This document shows, one piece after another, positions 46,514-57,189 of a stretch of DNA of 64,000 bases (positions are counted from its first letter, which is position 1; each line of letters opens with the position of its first letter). The position numbers were made by a program, and so were the translations under genes. Under the pieces are notes generated by a model. That model ran no database searches. It worked only from the letters and a program-made list of their open reading frames with translations, and was not told the DNA's origin. The DNA is from Pseudorasbora parva (Eukaryota > Chordata > Actinopteri > Cypriniformes > Gobionidae): NCBI RefSeq assembly GCF_024679245.1, contig NC_090184.1, positions 11,793,233 to 11,857,232 of the forward strand, read 5' to 3'.

Positions 46514-49028
46514 ATTACAGAACACGCATTTCAAATCAATTTCTTTCTTAAATCTACTAATAACCTGATTTACCGGGTAAATGCGATGAATAATTTTAAA
46601 TGAAACTTCACGGACCTTATTGATGACACAGTATCTCCTTGGAATCATAAAAGCCTCCTCCCACTCAATATCCTGAAAGTATGAATACCAGAAACTTTTA
46701 GCTGGGAGGGTCGTAAATGAACTACAAACTTGTCTAAGGAAGTTATTGTTGCATTTTTTGTCCACAATATTTATACCGTCTAACTTTAAGTTAAAATCAA
46801 TGGTTATATTCAAATCAACAGCATCAGCACCCCGCAATAACTGAAGGATACCAAAGGGTATAGCATCAAAAACGATTGCATAATCCCTTGCAGGTATTGG
46901 AAGTTTTAATTTATCAAGAAATTCTCCATATGAGAGCAAAAGACCATCATGACGAAGCAACTGTGTCACCAATAAAATATTGTTTCTAAACCAATATTCC
47001 AAAAAACATGTTTTATTCTTATATTTAATATCTTTATTATTCCATATCAAACATCTGTGGGGAGAGAAATTGTGTTTATACGCCAGCAGCCAGGATAACA
47101 GAGCTTGTCTATGGAAGTTGGACAACCTAATGGGAATTTTATTAATATCAAAGTTGCACTTGAGGAGAAACTTAACACCGCCAATTTTGCTAAAAATTAA
47201 ATTTGGAATATAATACCACAATTTGTTATTAGATTTAACACAATTCTGAATCCATTTAATTTTAAAGATTGTATTGGAAACTTCAAAGTCAATAACGTTT
47301 AAACCACCTTGATGAAATGAGTTCCCTAAAATACCTCTATTTAAGTAATGTGGCCTATTCTTCCAAATAAAATTATACATTTTCTTATTAACTTCCTTAA
47401 TAATTGACTTTGGAACATCTAAAACCATTGCTATATAAGATAATCTTGACAACCCTTCTGCCTTTGATAACAATATTCTACCAGCCAAAGACAAATCTCT
47501 AATTAGCCAGGCATTGAATTTCTTTTGTACTTTATCAATTATTGGAAGATAATTTAAGTCAACTCTTTCATTTTGATTTTTGCATATTTTGACCCCCAGA
47601 TAAGAGACCTGTTTTTTAACTGGTATGCCACACAATTCCACCAAACCATCAGGTATATCTTTCAAAGGGAATAATTCGGATTTATTAATATTCATATTTA
47701 AGCCAGATACTGATGAAAACATATCTAAACATCTGAGTGCTGCATCTATTTCTTTGTCACTTTTCAAAAATATGGTTGTGTCATCTGCAAGCTGTGAACA
47801 TTTTATTTCTTTGTCTAATAAACAGATACCCTGAAATGGGCTATTTTTAACATGAAGACACAACACTTGCATTACTAGAAATAAGAAAGGGGCTGCAGGG
47901 TCTCCTTGTTTCACACCTCTAGAAATATTAAATCTGGGAGTTGTTCCAAAAGGTAGTTTAATAGAAGTATTGTGAATAATATGTAACTTTCATCCTGAAT
48001 TAAGAAATTATAATCAATTAGGTCCAATACTAAACGAATATTATTTCCAATATATCTGCCACGCATAAAACCAGATTGGCAATCATCAATAATTTTATCC
48101 AAACAGAGTTTCAGCCTTTCTGCAAATATAGTCGATAGCAATTTAGCATCATTATTAATCAGTGATATGGGCCTCCAATTTTCAATACTAAGTGGATCTT
48201 TACCTGACTTTGGGATAAGGGTTATTAAACACTGATTCATTGTGGGCAACATTTTCTCATTTTCCATTATTTCCTGAAACACATGCAAAAGGAACACGGA
48301 GAGATCTTCCCGAAAGGTTTTATAAAATTCGGCGGTTAAACCGTCATTACCCGGTGATTTGTTATTTTTCAGTTTAGCAATATTTTTATGAATTTCATCT
48401 AGAGTTATTTCCCGATCACAATTTTTTTTTGAGTCTTCATCTATTACTGTAGAATTTGCTTTAATATTGTCCAAAAAAATCCTTGTGCCTCCGACACCTT
48501 CATCTTTTGTGTATAATTTTTTATAAAAATTTGTTACAAACTGGGAGATCTCATTTAAGTCTGTCGAAACTTTAGCATCAATCCTGGGTCTTTTTAAAGA
48601 TGACAACTCAATATTTCTCTTTTCGAGATTAGAAAAATATTTTGAGTTCTTTTCTCCTTCTTCCAACCATTTGCGTCTTGACCTCACAAATGCTCCTTTA
48701 GCTTTGTTCTCAAATATTTGATCCAATTCTAATTGTAATTTAGCTAATATGTCTTTATCTGTTTGCAGCAAGTTATTTTTTTCATATATAAGAGTAATGT
48801 GTTTAATGATGGAGTCCTCCTTGACCCTTTTGGCCCTGGCCATTTCTTTACCAAATCTAATAGCAGACTTTCTTATTAAATATTTCATAAATTCCCAGTG
48901 TTTCCCATACATTTTAGTAGCATTTGCCTTATTATATGAATCCTTTATAATATCTTTAACTACCTTTCGAAATTGTTCATATCCAAGTAGAGAGTTGTTT
49001 AGCTTCCAATAATTGAATGCAGATCTTT
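46514..49028 (-). pseudogene. LINE-D ORF2: RT and C-terminal region
   Basis: Directly after the DIRS junction the frame reads RSAFNYWKLNNSLLGYEQF. It continues through GAFVRSRRKWLEEGEKNSKY, KSPGNDGLTAEFYKTF, LIPKSGKDPLSIENWRPISL and SGFMRGRYIGNNIRL. At about 47990 sequence is lost: text jumps from DESYILF to LPFGTTPRFN, so the motif-A catalytic Asp is missing. A second frame from 47914 carries KQGDPAAPFLFL and LADDTTIFLKSD (the ADD box) and runs to CVFCN at the MITE junction. The L1-type RT order is clear, but the enzyme cannot be active. Confidence 0.85.
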
Positions 49029-49049
49029 CCCTTTCAGTCGGTCACGTTC

Positions 49050-49215
49050 GACGTACGTCAGAACTGAACCGACGAATGGGATCTTACTTTAGAGACCAAT
49101 CCTACTTCGAGCATCTAACAACGAGCCAATGAAATTTGGCATGCGATCACGCATTCCACGCTCCGCCCCGCAGCGCGGGTATAAAACAGGAAGTGGAATG
49201 ATAGATCAGCGCTTT
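49050..49215. repeat. Left inverted terminal repeat of the DIRS element
   Basis: About 165 bp from CGACGTACGTCAGAACTGAA to ATAGATCAGCGCTTT, nearly identical in reverse complement to 54962-55126. Confidence 0.9.
49180..49186 (+). promoter_or_regulatory. TATA box of the DIRS element
   Basis: TATAAAA within GCGCGGGTATAAAACAGGAA, in the left repeat and reading into the coding region. The mirrored copy lies in the right repeat. Confidence 0.55.
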
Positions 49216-50339
49216 CTACTTCGGAGCCGAGCAGTGCTTACTGTTTCCTACGAAGAGTGTCTGACTACGAGTCAAAGAGTGATGAGTGAGAGAGTCTGCC
49301 AGTGCGGGTGATACGGCGCGTCAGTGAGAGACCGTCTGATCAGTGATCAAGCGATCTAAAGGAGCTTGTTGGTTCGCTGAGCGTTTCCCATACAAACTGT
49401 TGGTTCGCTGGGCGTTACACACACACAAATACACATCACTGAGAGCTCACACAGGCTTGCAGAACGAACTGTGTGGAGCCGCGGTCATCTCCCTGAGTGC
49501 TTCAGCACACTAAAAGAGCAGCTTTCCATTCACAAAAGAGCAACACGGTTTGACCCTGCGTCTTTTTCAAGATGTCATTCAAACCGTGTATTCCTGGTAT
49601 GCAACTGTTTCCTGTCCTCTTTGACGGCCACGAGCGCATGTGAGATTGCGATCGTGGGTGATTCATGTTCTGGTAAAAGAACATGGTCACGTCGGCGCGT
49701 TGTTCGTCTCCCCCTTCTCATAAGGGCTCGAGTGTTCAGCGCGCCGTGTGCCGTCGAGCGGGCGGCTGACAGCGGTGGTTGTCACAACAACCGGCGCGCG
49801 TCAGTCGGCGCTCTAGATGCGCGGTCGAGACTATGAAACCTCAGATGGGGTCGAGTCCCTTCGCCTATCCCCCGATCTAGTTCATTTCTAGTGTTACTGG
49901 AAAAGGGCTACTTTGGCTGATAAGCGCTGGTGGCCTGAGGATTACAGTGGGGATTCCCCGCCGGGTAAATCCCCTCGGGCCCCCACTCCTCTATCGCATC
50001 AAAAGCATGCTGAGACTCTGTTCGTGGGTGGTACGGATTCTCTCATGAGAACACGACCACGTCAGGGCATTGTTCGCCTTGCCTTCTTCATAGAGGCTTG
50101 AGCGCTCAGTGCGCTGTGTGCCGTTCTGACGGCCACGTTCACTGTCTCGCATGCCTGCTGGTAGTTGAAGGTGGAATCGCTGATCCTAAAGAGAAAAGGG
50201 CTTAGCGTTTCATTTTTGGCTCTGGCAGAGGACAGATGTCAATTGCTGCATCGGAGAGAGGGAAATATGGAGGGTCAAAAGGGCCAAAAATGAGACAAAA
50301 AAAAAAACAAAAAAAAGTATCATTGTTTTCCCTCTCTCA

Positions 50340-50660
50340 CTGCCCTCTGCCCTGCACACACGAGGGTAGTCCCAGCCCAGGGGTTGTGCAGGAACTGCGT
50401 GCGGTGTTGGACCTCGCCCTATGGGCGACGAAAATCACTGCACGCTCCCTGGGTCAGGCGATGTCCACACTAGTGGTCCAGGAATAGGGGGCTAACCTGG
50501 CAGATATGCGCAAGAAAAGCCTGTCTGTCGGGCTGGCCTCCTCGGCGGCACCATCGAGAACTTTGCCCAGCAGTTCTTGGTGGCCCAAGAGCAGACGGAG
50601 GCGTTGCACCAGGGTGCCGACGACCAGCTGCTCGGTCGTCGGTCGCAGCGCCTCTGCCGG
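50340..50660 (+). pseudogene. DIRS gag remnant
   Basis: Recognisable pieces in different frames are LALWATKITARSLGQAMSTL (about 50415-50475), LADMR, and ENFAQQFLVAQEQTEALHQG (about 50557-50616). They follow the expected order of DIRS gag in fish elements, but stops and indels break the frame. Upstream DNA (49470-50340) probably includes earlier gag and leader but is too degraded to assign. Confidence 0.5.
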
Positions 50661-51069
50661 CTCGTCGCCGAGGGCATCCCCTCCTGCGTCCGCCTCCAAC
50701 CTGCTAGAGCCGAGCAGCAGCCTCCACTGGAGGAGCAGGGTGCCGGACGCGAGGGACGCCCAACCCGTCCAGGGCCCGCTAACCGGCAGGCAAGCGCAAG
50801 GGGACGCGGCCCTGAGACGGGCCGGCTAGGGAGAACAGGAGCTGCTCGGGGGAGACGATGTTCGCATCCCTCCCCCACCCCCCCCGGAGGAGGACCGGGG
50901 GGCCCTGACTGGTTTCGGTTCTGCCACTGGCTCTCCGGAGTCCAGCGGTACCCACATTTTAAGAGCGGTTTCCTCTCTCTCTGGGCCCCAAGAGGGTCAG
51001 GTTGGCAGTGTGCGACGCCCACAGGCCTTGTCACTCCTTTCCTACCCTCCCGCCGCCAGGGGGCAGTTG

Positions 51070-51360
51070 TGTGGGCCTCGAGGACGCCCCCGGGCCTTCT
51101 CACCCACACACTTCCTCTCTCGTGAGCACTCAGTCAACACTCCGGGCCGCCCACGGGCCTCCCGGGTCGGGGCTGAGTGCTTCACTTCCCTGCCTCCGGG
51201 CAGTGGGCAGCAGAGTGGGCTCCGAGGACGCCTCCGGGCCTTCTCACCCACTCTCTGTCCAAACCAGGAGTGCTCAGGCAACACTTCGGGCCGCCTCCGG
51301 GCCTCCCGAGTCGGGCCAGAGTACTCCGCTTCGCTGCCCCAGCCCGGGCACGTCTGTGGT
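51070..51360. repeat. GC-rich duplication in the DIRS coding region
   Basis: Two similar blocks of about 150 bp (GGGCCTTCTCACCCAC at about 51091 and 51238) each follow a GAGGACGCC string. They probably expanded from a proline/arginine-rich coding linker. Confidence 0.55.
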
Positions 51361-51394
51361 GCGGTTTGTCCCGCTTGCACGGTCTCTGGGGGCC

Positions 51395-52480
51395 TGGCTA
51401 GGTCTCCCCGGGCCGTCTCGCTGGCTCATCCGTACCATCAGACTCGGCTACGCGATTCAGTTCGCGCACCGGCCGCCCAAGTACAGGGGCATCCTCTTCA
51501 CCTCCGTGCGAAGCAGCGATGCTCAGGTCTTGAGTTCAGAGATCGAGGTCCTACTGGCGAAGGACGCGATCGAGCCGGTTCCTCCAGCCGATATGAAGAC
51601 GGGGTTCTACAGCCCCTACTTCATTGTGCCCAAGAAGGGGGTGGGTTATGACCAATCCTGGACCTGCGAGTTCTGAATCGGGCCCTGCACAAGCTCCCGT
51701 TCAGGATGTTGACGCAGAAACGCATTTCCAATGCATCCGTCCCCAGGATTGGTTTGCAGCGATCGACCTGAAGGATGCGTACTTCCGTGTGTCTTTCTCC
51801 CTCAACACAGACCATTCCTACGTTTGGCGTTCAAGGGGAAAGCATATCAGTACAAGATTGGCTGATCCTAGCCCAGTCGAAGGACCAGTTGTGCGAACAC
51901 AGGGACTTGGTGCTCAGTCACCTCAGCCAGTTGGGCCTTCGGGTCAACCGAGAGAAGAGCAAACTCTGTCCTACACAGAGGATCTCTTATCTCGGTATGG
52001 AGCTGGACTCGGTCAACCGGACTGCGCGCCTCTCTGAGGAGCAAGTCCAGTCGGTGTTGAACTGCTTGAATATGTTCAAGAGCAGGACAGCGGTCCCACT
52101 GAAATTCTTTCAGAGGCTCCTGGGGCATATGGCATCTGCAGCCGCGGTCACGCCGCTCGGATTGCTTCATATGAGACCGCTTCAACACTGGCTCAATGGC
52201 CGAGTCCCGAGGTGGGCGTGGCAGAGCGGTCAGTACCGGGTCCCAGTGACTCCTTACTACCGCCAAACCTTCAGCCCGTGGTCCAACACTTCGTTTCTCC
52301 GGGCCGGGGTGCCCCTAGAACAAGTGTCCAGGCATGCTGTGCTATTCATGGATGCCTCCGCCACCGGCTGGGGGGCCACGTACAACGGGCATGCAGTTGC
52401 TGGTCTGTGGACGGGGCCGCAATTGCATTGGCATATCAATTGCCTCGAGTTCTGGCAGTACACTTGGCACTCCGCCGCCT
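51395..52480 (+). pseudogene. DIRS reverse transcriptase, active site deleted
   Basis: The N-terminal part reads SRWLIRTIRLGYAIQFAHRP, RGILFTSVRSSDAQVL, LLAKDAIEPVPPADMKTGFY and SPYFIVPKKG, then in another frame DWFAAIDLKDAYFRVS (motif-A Asp). At about 51857 the text passes from AYQYK directly to DWLILAQSKDQLCEHRDL, so the segment with the catalytic YxDD-type box and the preceding LPFGLSLSP-type region is missing. After that the frame is open: LSHLGLRVNREKSKLCP, FFQRLLGHMASAAAVTPLGL and the RNase H start VLFMDASATGWGA (about 52343-52380). A frameshift near 52455 ends this frame. The deletion alone abolishes RT activity. Confidence 0.85.
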
Positions 52481-53138
52481 CAAGGGGCCGCTGCGTGGCA
52501 AGCATGTACTGGTCCGTACGGACAGCACCACGGCCGTTGCGTACATCAACCGTCAGGGTGGTCTACGCTCCCGTCGTTTGCTCCAACTCGCCCGCCACCT
52601 CCTCCTGTGGAGTCAGAAGCAGCTGAGGTCGCTTCGGGCCATTCATGTCCCTGGTGTGCTGAACCAGACAGCCGACGAGCTCTCTCGTCAGCCGACACCT
52701 CCGGGAGAGTGGCGACTCCACCCCCAGGCGGTCCAGCTGATATGGGACCAGTTCGGAGCCGCACAGGTCGACCTGTTTGCCTCTCCGGACTCGACCCATT
52801 GCCAGTGGTACTATTCCCTGACCGGGGGTACCCTCGGCACAGATGCACTGGCGCACAGCTGGCCCCGGGACCTACGCAAGTATGCGTTTCCCCCAGTTAA
52901 CCTTCTTGCACAGACTCTGTGCAAGGTCAGGGAGGACGAGGAGCAGGTCTTGTTAGTTGCGCCGTATTGGCCCAACCGGACCTGGTTCCCGGAACTCACA
53001 CTCCTCGCGACAGCCCCTCCTTGGCCGATTACCCTGAGGAAGGACCTTCTTCCTCAGGGACGGGGCATGCTATGGCACCCGCGTCCAGACCTCTGGAATC
53101 TTCATGTCTGGTCCCTGGACGGGACGCGGAGGTTCTAG
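52455..53138 (+). CDS. DIRS RNase H C-terminal part and accessory domain
   Basis: In the frame that continues after the RNase H start, VRTDSTTAVAYINRQGGLRS is the RNase H middle with its Asp and HVPGVLNQTADELSRQ is its end. The following QVDLFASPDSTHCQWYYS, WPRDLRKYAFPPVNLLAQTL and APYWPNRTWFPELT correspond to the region after RNase H that in DIRS elements has been described as methyltransferase-like. I see no clear catalytic motif for that activity here. The frame closes at 53138. Confidence 0.72.
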   Translation, partial: AVHLALRRLKGPLRGKHVLVRTDSTTAVAYINRQGGLRSRRLLQLARHLLLWSQKQLRSLRAIHVPGVLNQTADELSRQPTPPGEWRLHPQAVQLIWDQFGAAQVDLFASPDSTHCQWYYSLTGGTLGTDALAHSWPRDLRKYAFPPVNLLAQTLCKVREDEEQVLLVAPYWPNRTWFPELTLLATAPPWPITLRKDLLPQGRGMLWHPRPDLWNLHVWSLDGTRRF

Positions 53139-54146
53139 ATGGACTACCACAAGCTGTCGTAGACACCATCGCTTCAGCTAGAGCCCCCTCTACGAGGCGC
53201 CTCTATGCTCTGAAGTGGAACCTGTTCGTTGAGTGGTGCGCTTCCCGCCGGGAAGACCCCCGAAGGTGTTCGATCAGTGTCGTGCTTTCCTTCCTGCAAG
53301 ATGGGTTGGAGAGAAGGCTGTCTCCCTCCACCCTCAAGGTATATGCCGCAGCAATAGCAGCGTACCATGATGTAGTAGAAGGTAAGTCCGTGGGGAAGCA
53401 CGACCTAATCGTCAGGTTCCTCAGAGGTGCGAGGAGACTAAATCCTCCTCGTCCATCCTCGATACCCTCTTGGGACTTAGCTCTAGTGCTCAGAGCACTT
53501 CAGAGCCCTCCCTTCGAGCCTATGGCGTCTTGTGAGCTTAAGATCTTGTCAATGAAGACAGTGCTCCTGACGGCATTGGCCTCGATCAAGAGGGTAGGGG
53601 ACCTGCATGCACTTTCGGTCAACGAATCGTGCCTAGAGTTCGGGCCAGGTAACTGTCACGTTGTCCTGAGACCCCGGCCCGGATATGTGCCCAAGGTTCC
53701 TACCACTCCCTTCCGGGATCAGGTGGTGAACCTGCAAGCGCTGCCTTCGGGAGGAGGCAGACCCAGCCCTGGCTTTGCTGTGTCCGGTCCGCGCCCTTCG
53801 CGCTTACGTTGACCGGACCCAAAGCCTTCGGACCTCAGAGCAACTCTTCGTCTGTTACGGAGGCCAGCAGAAGGGAAAGGCTGTCTCCAAGCAGAGGTTA
53901 GCCCACTGGATAGTGGATGCTATAGTCTTGGCCTACCAGTCCCAAGACGTGCCTTGCCCGTTCGGTGTAAGAGCTCACTCCACTCGGAGTGTTGCTTCTT
54001 CCTGGGCGCTGGCTCAAGGCGCCTCGCTGACAGACATATGTAGAGCTGCGGGCTGGGCGACACCTAACACGTTTGCTAGATTCTATAGCTTACGTGTAGA
54101 GCCGGTATCTTCCCGCATCCTCGCCCCCAGTGGCCAGGAGCGTTAA
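53130..54146 (+). pseudogene. DIRS tyrosine recombinase, one frameshift
   Basis: The core begins VDTIASARAPSTRRLYALKW (about 53156) and includes the SAM-like N-terminal domain (SVVLSFLQDGLERRLSPSTL). The catalytic Arg is in SIKRVGDLHAL (about 53590). A frameshift near 53770 moves the reading to LCPVRALRAYVDRTQ, after which HSTRSVASSW supplies the His-x-x-Arg pair (about 53974-53990) and NTFARFYSL the nucleophilic Tyr (about 54083). The full R-H-R-Y set is therefore present. It would integrate the circular DNA copy. The reading frame ends at 54146. Confidence 0.88.
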
Positions 54147-54785
54147 GTGCCCGTTCTAAGTGTCGGCTTGCGAAACGCCACTCCCGCCCTCTGGGCCGGA
54201 TACGTGCGTCTATTGTCTCCAGTTGTGTTCCCCGGGAAACCGGCTAACCCTGTCGAGCTCCTCCGTCACCCCTCCGGTGTCAGACGTTGCGGACCGTCTG
54301 ACGCCAGGCCTGCACCCGTATGCTTGTGAAACGTGGCTGTAGGCTGGGTTCCATATGTAGCGGTTCCCTCACGGCAACCCCATATGTGTATTCTTCCACG
54401 GTACCAGCTACCCTTCGGGCTAGCCCCGTGTCTTTCCCTCGACAGAGCCCGCTCTGTCGTCTCTGGGCGTGTTCTTTCCCCCCTTCAATCAGGCTGGAAC
54501 CACCCCAGAGACTGCCATATGTTGCACTACCCTGCCAGGTTAGTCCTTATGTGTATTCTGCCACCTCTCCTTCCCTGAAGGACGTGGCCCCGCAGCGTAC
54601 CCTCTCTCTCTAGAACGAGGTAGGCACGCTTTCCCAGCGTTATCCAATAGTCATTCTGAGTGGGTCTTGCAGAAACAGCAGTGACTGTACTCCCTGCTTG
54701 GAGCCCTGACTTCCGTACCATACTAGACGGTGCAGTGCGCTCAAGCAGGACACTGGAAGGGCCAGCATCCTGGCGTTTTCCATAG
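54147..54785. other. DIRS 3' non-coding region
   Basis: GC-rich with repeated CCATATGT and GTGTATTCT motifs (about 54348-54560), resembling an untranslated tandem duplication. No gene. Confidence 0.5.
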
Positions 54786-54900
54786 GGATCCCATTCGTCG
54801 GTTCAGTTCTGACGTACGTCGAACGTGACCGACTGAAAGGGAACGTCTCGGTTACGTATGTAACCCTCGTTCCCTGAAGGAGGGAACGGAGACGTACGTC
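54786..54900. repeat. DIRS internal complementary region
   Basis: 54786-54839 is the reverse complement of the element's left edge (49029-49090), and 54838-54900 is the reverse complement of its right edge (about 55113-55175). The centre reads GACTGAAAGGGAACGTCTCG, which predicts the end-to-end circle junction. Confidence 0.9.
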
Positions 54901-54961
54901 CCATCGCCAGATGCTGTGCTTCCGCTGGGAGTCCGGTCACCTTTCGGCTCCCCAGCAGGAA

Positions 54962-55126
54962 AAGCGCTGATCTATCATTCCACTTCCTGTTTTATACCCG
55001 CGCTGCGGGGCGGAGCGTGGAATGCGTGATCGCATGCCAAATTTCATTGGCTCGTTGTTAGATGCTCGAAGTAGGATTGGTCTCTAAAGTAAGATCCCAT
55101 TCGTCGGTTCAGTTCTGACGTACGTC
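54962..55126. repeat. Right inverted terminal repeat of the DIRS element
   Basis: The reverse complement of 49050-49215, including the antisense TATA box (TTTTATA at about 54991). The outer edge 55127-55175 is unique apart from its copy in the internal complementary region. Confidence 0.9.
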
Positions 55127-55175
55127 TCCGTTCCCTCCTTCAGGGAACGAGGGTTACATACGTAACCGAGACGTT

Positions 55176-55915
55176 TTCCTGCCAAATTGTCAAAACTAAA
55201 AGAAACATGGACCATTTTATGGTCAGTAAGAATTGATGGTATTATATCAATTTCATTAACTTTTTGTGCCAGTTCTTTAGAGAGTAGCCAAAAATCAATT
55301 CTGGATAGTCTGGAACCATCCTTATTACTCCACGTAAATTCAACTTTACCAGGATTCCTATTTCTCCATTCATCAAGACAATTAAGATGCAAACATAAAT
55401 CACTAATGTGAGAAAAAAAAATACTGTTTAACCTGCCTTGGAGGTAGACAATCCAATAAGGGATCACTAATGGTGTTCCAGTCTCCACCCAAAACCAAAT
55501 TAGCATTAGAAAATGTTAACAATATTTCTGAAATCTCATCCTCAAAACTCTGCAACAAAGTTTGATTGTCAGTTTTGTTGTTATAACCATAAATGTTTCC
55601 TAAAATAACAGTATTGTCATCTTTCTCTACAACCAAAATTATCCATCTTCCAGTTGAGTGTACATTACTTTTCAATATTTTCCCATTAAACATTCCTCTC
55701 AAAATCGCAACACCTGCTGAGTTACTGCTTCCATATGACAGCCAAAGGTCATCTCCCCATTGATTTTTCCAAAACTTGTAGTCAGATCCCAAAGCGTGAG
55801 TCTCTTGCAAAAAATAAAAATCAGCCTTGAATCTCTTAAGATATAAAAAAACAGCTTTTCTTTTTATCATGTCACGGATACCCCTCACATTAAACGAATA
55901 TAAACAAAATGACAT
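55176..55915 (-). pseudogene. LINE-D ORF2 endonuclease domain
   Basis: From 55915: CLYSFNVRGIRDMIKRKAVF, YFLQETHALGSDYKF, SAGVAILRG and LVLGGDWNTISDPLLDC, then a frameshift near 55420-55440 in a T-rich stretch. The second frame has EFTWSNKDGSRLSRIDFWLL and SILTDHKMVHVSF, the final His block. It ends FDNLAGK at the DIRS junction. All APE-type endonuclease motifs can be found, but two frames are needed. Confidence 0.85.
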
Positions 55916-56150
55916 TACGTAGAAAAAGAGTTAGCAGTGAAAAAAAGAACATCACACGCCATAGAACAACGTCAGTAAAAAGATCAACCAATAGTACGTT
56001 GTGTATATTTAAATACATCTGTCAGAGGAATGTGAGACATCGTAAATGTCCTTAGAAAATAACACTCTAATAAGTAAAGTGATACGGGGGCTTAAAGATG
56101 AATCTCAAAAAACAAAGGCAAAAAAGACACATGTATCGTATCGAATTTGC

Positions 56151-56983
56151 TCACGATACTCGAACTTCTTTTCCATCAATTATTGCTTTAGCCCCCACGT
56201 AAAAGGCTCGTTTCCCTTCTTTACGTGCTGCATCAATTTGTGGCCACAATTTGTTACGAGCCTCTTTATCTTTTGTTGTCAGATCTTCCCCAAATCGCAG
56301 TTTCCTCGATTTCAGATATTCCGACCCTTTCGCTTTCTTCCAAATGAGATCTCTTGTTGACCTGGCTATGAACCTGATGATAACTGGTCAAATCTTCTCC
56401 GCGCTCTATCTGCCAACCCTGTGGCTAACATCAATGTGTTGCTGATAGGTCTCGTCATTTCCTGGGATGACAGAGCAGCCATCCGGGCTTTAACATCCTC
56501 ACCTTCCTGTTCAGCCAGTCCATACAGCCTCAAATTCCACCGTCTTTGGTACCTTTCCGTTTCGTTGAGCTTGTCCCCCAGTTCCGTGATCCGTTTCTGA
56601 TTGTTTTCTCCCGTTGTTTTAATGTTGGAGATGTCTGCCTTTACATCCTTCAATTCTTGAAAGATAAATTCTGTAGCCTCCTTCAAAGAATTAACGCATT
56701 CTCGGTTGTGTTTTATCTCTTGATCAAGAACAGCTGTATTCTGATTCATTTTCTCCACTAATATCTTGACGATATTATCTTGTACCTCGCTGAGTGTGGG
56801 TTCAGGTCGACTTCTTTTAGAGTCCGGAGTACAGGGCTCAGAATCAGGTAGAGGCATAGGCATGAGACATATACTGCTATCGCTTTTCCGTGCATATGAA
56901 TGCACGGCTGTCTGATCCGGGGAATCCTTTACGCGCCCAGACTCTGCTTTATCTTTACTTTTTGCAGGTCTTTTCTCTGCCAT
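56151..56983 (-). pseudogene. LINE-D ORF1: L1-type coiled-coil RNA-binding protein
   Basis: The start is taken at 56983 (MAEKRPAKSKDKAESGRV). It shows a basic, Ser/Pro-rich N-terminus, a coiled coil over about 56780-56560 (EKMNQNTAVLDQEIKHNREC and LKEATEFIFQELKDVKADIS) and the start of the L1 RRM (RRWNLRLYGLAEQEGEDV). A frameshift near 56366-56400 precedes the C-terminal domain, which reads in another frame (FGEDLTTKDKEARNKLWPQI, KRAFYVGAKAIIDGKEVRVS) to TGA at 56151. The domain order is that of L1 ORF1p. Confidence 0.8.
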
Positions 56984-57189
56984 TGTGTAGATGAATACAG
57001 AGGAATCGGAAGAAAACTCAAAACGTAAAACTGCTGTTTCCTTGATGTGTCTCACAAATGAATACTATACACCATTAAATGTTAAGTGTTATCGTTGTTC
57101 ATATGGCGTAAAAGAAAGTTGCTTTCTAAGCTCGAAAAAAAGCGTGTGTCTCGGTCGCCATCTTGGCCACGCCCCCCACAGCCAGCTGT

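Larger units (their letters stand above)
49029..55175 (+). mobile_element. DIRS-type tyrosine-recombinase retrotransposon inserted in LINE-D
   Basis: The element has inverted terminal repeats (about 49050-49215 and 54962-55126), unique outer edges, and an internal complementary region (54786-54900) made of the reverse complements of both edges joined. Coding order on the plus strand is gag remnant, RT, RNase H, a DIRS-type accessory domain and tyrosine recombinase. This layout is diagnostic of DIRS1-like elements, which replicate through a DNA circle and integrate by site-specific recombination. It interrupts LINE-D ORF2 after NLAGK. RT is inactivated by a deletion. Confidence 0.92.
45153..57176 (-). 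mobile_element. LINE-D: L1-type retrotransposon inserted in LINE-C
   Basis: The 5' end (57176 downward) reads GGGGGGCGTGGCCAAGATGG, followed by ORF1, ORF2 and a 34-base poly(A) (T-run 45155-45188 on the plus strand). CACAGCCAGCTGT occurs at 45140-45152 and 57177-57189, a 13-bp target duplication typical of L1-type insertion. The element is full-length in outline but is split by the DIRS element (49029-55175) and a MITE (45737-46509), and it has deletions and frameshifts. Confidence 0.88.

Noticed and set aside
50492..51109. Minus-strand 205-residue ORF in the DIRS element
   Set aside because: It is GC-rich antisense; the plus strand carries the gag and RT text.
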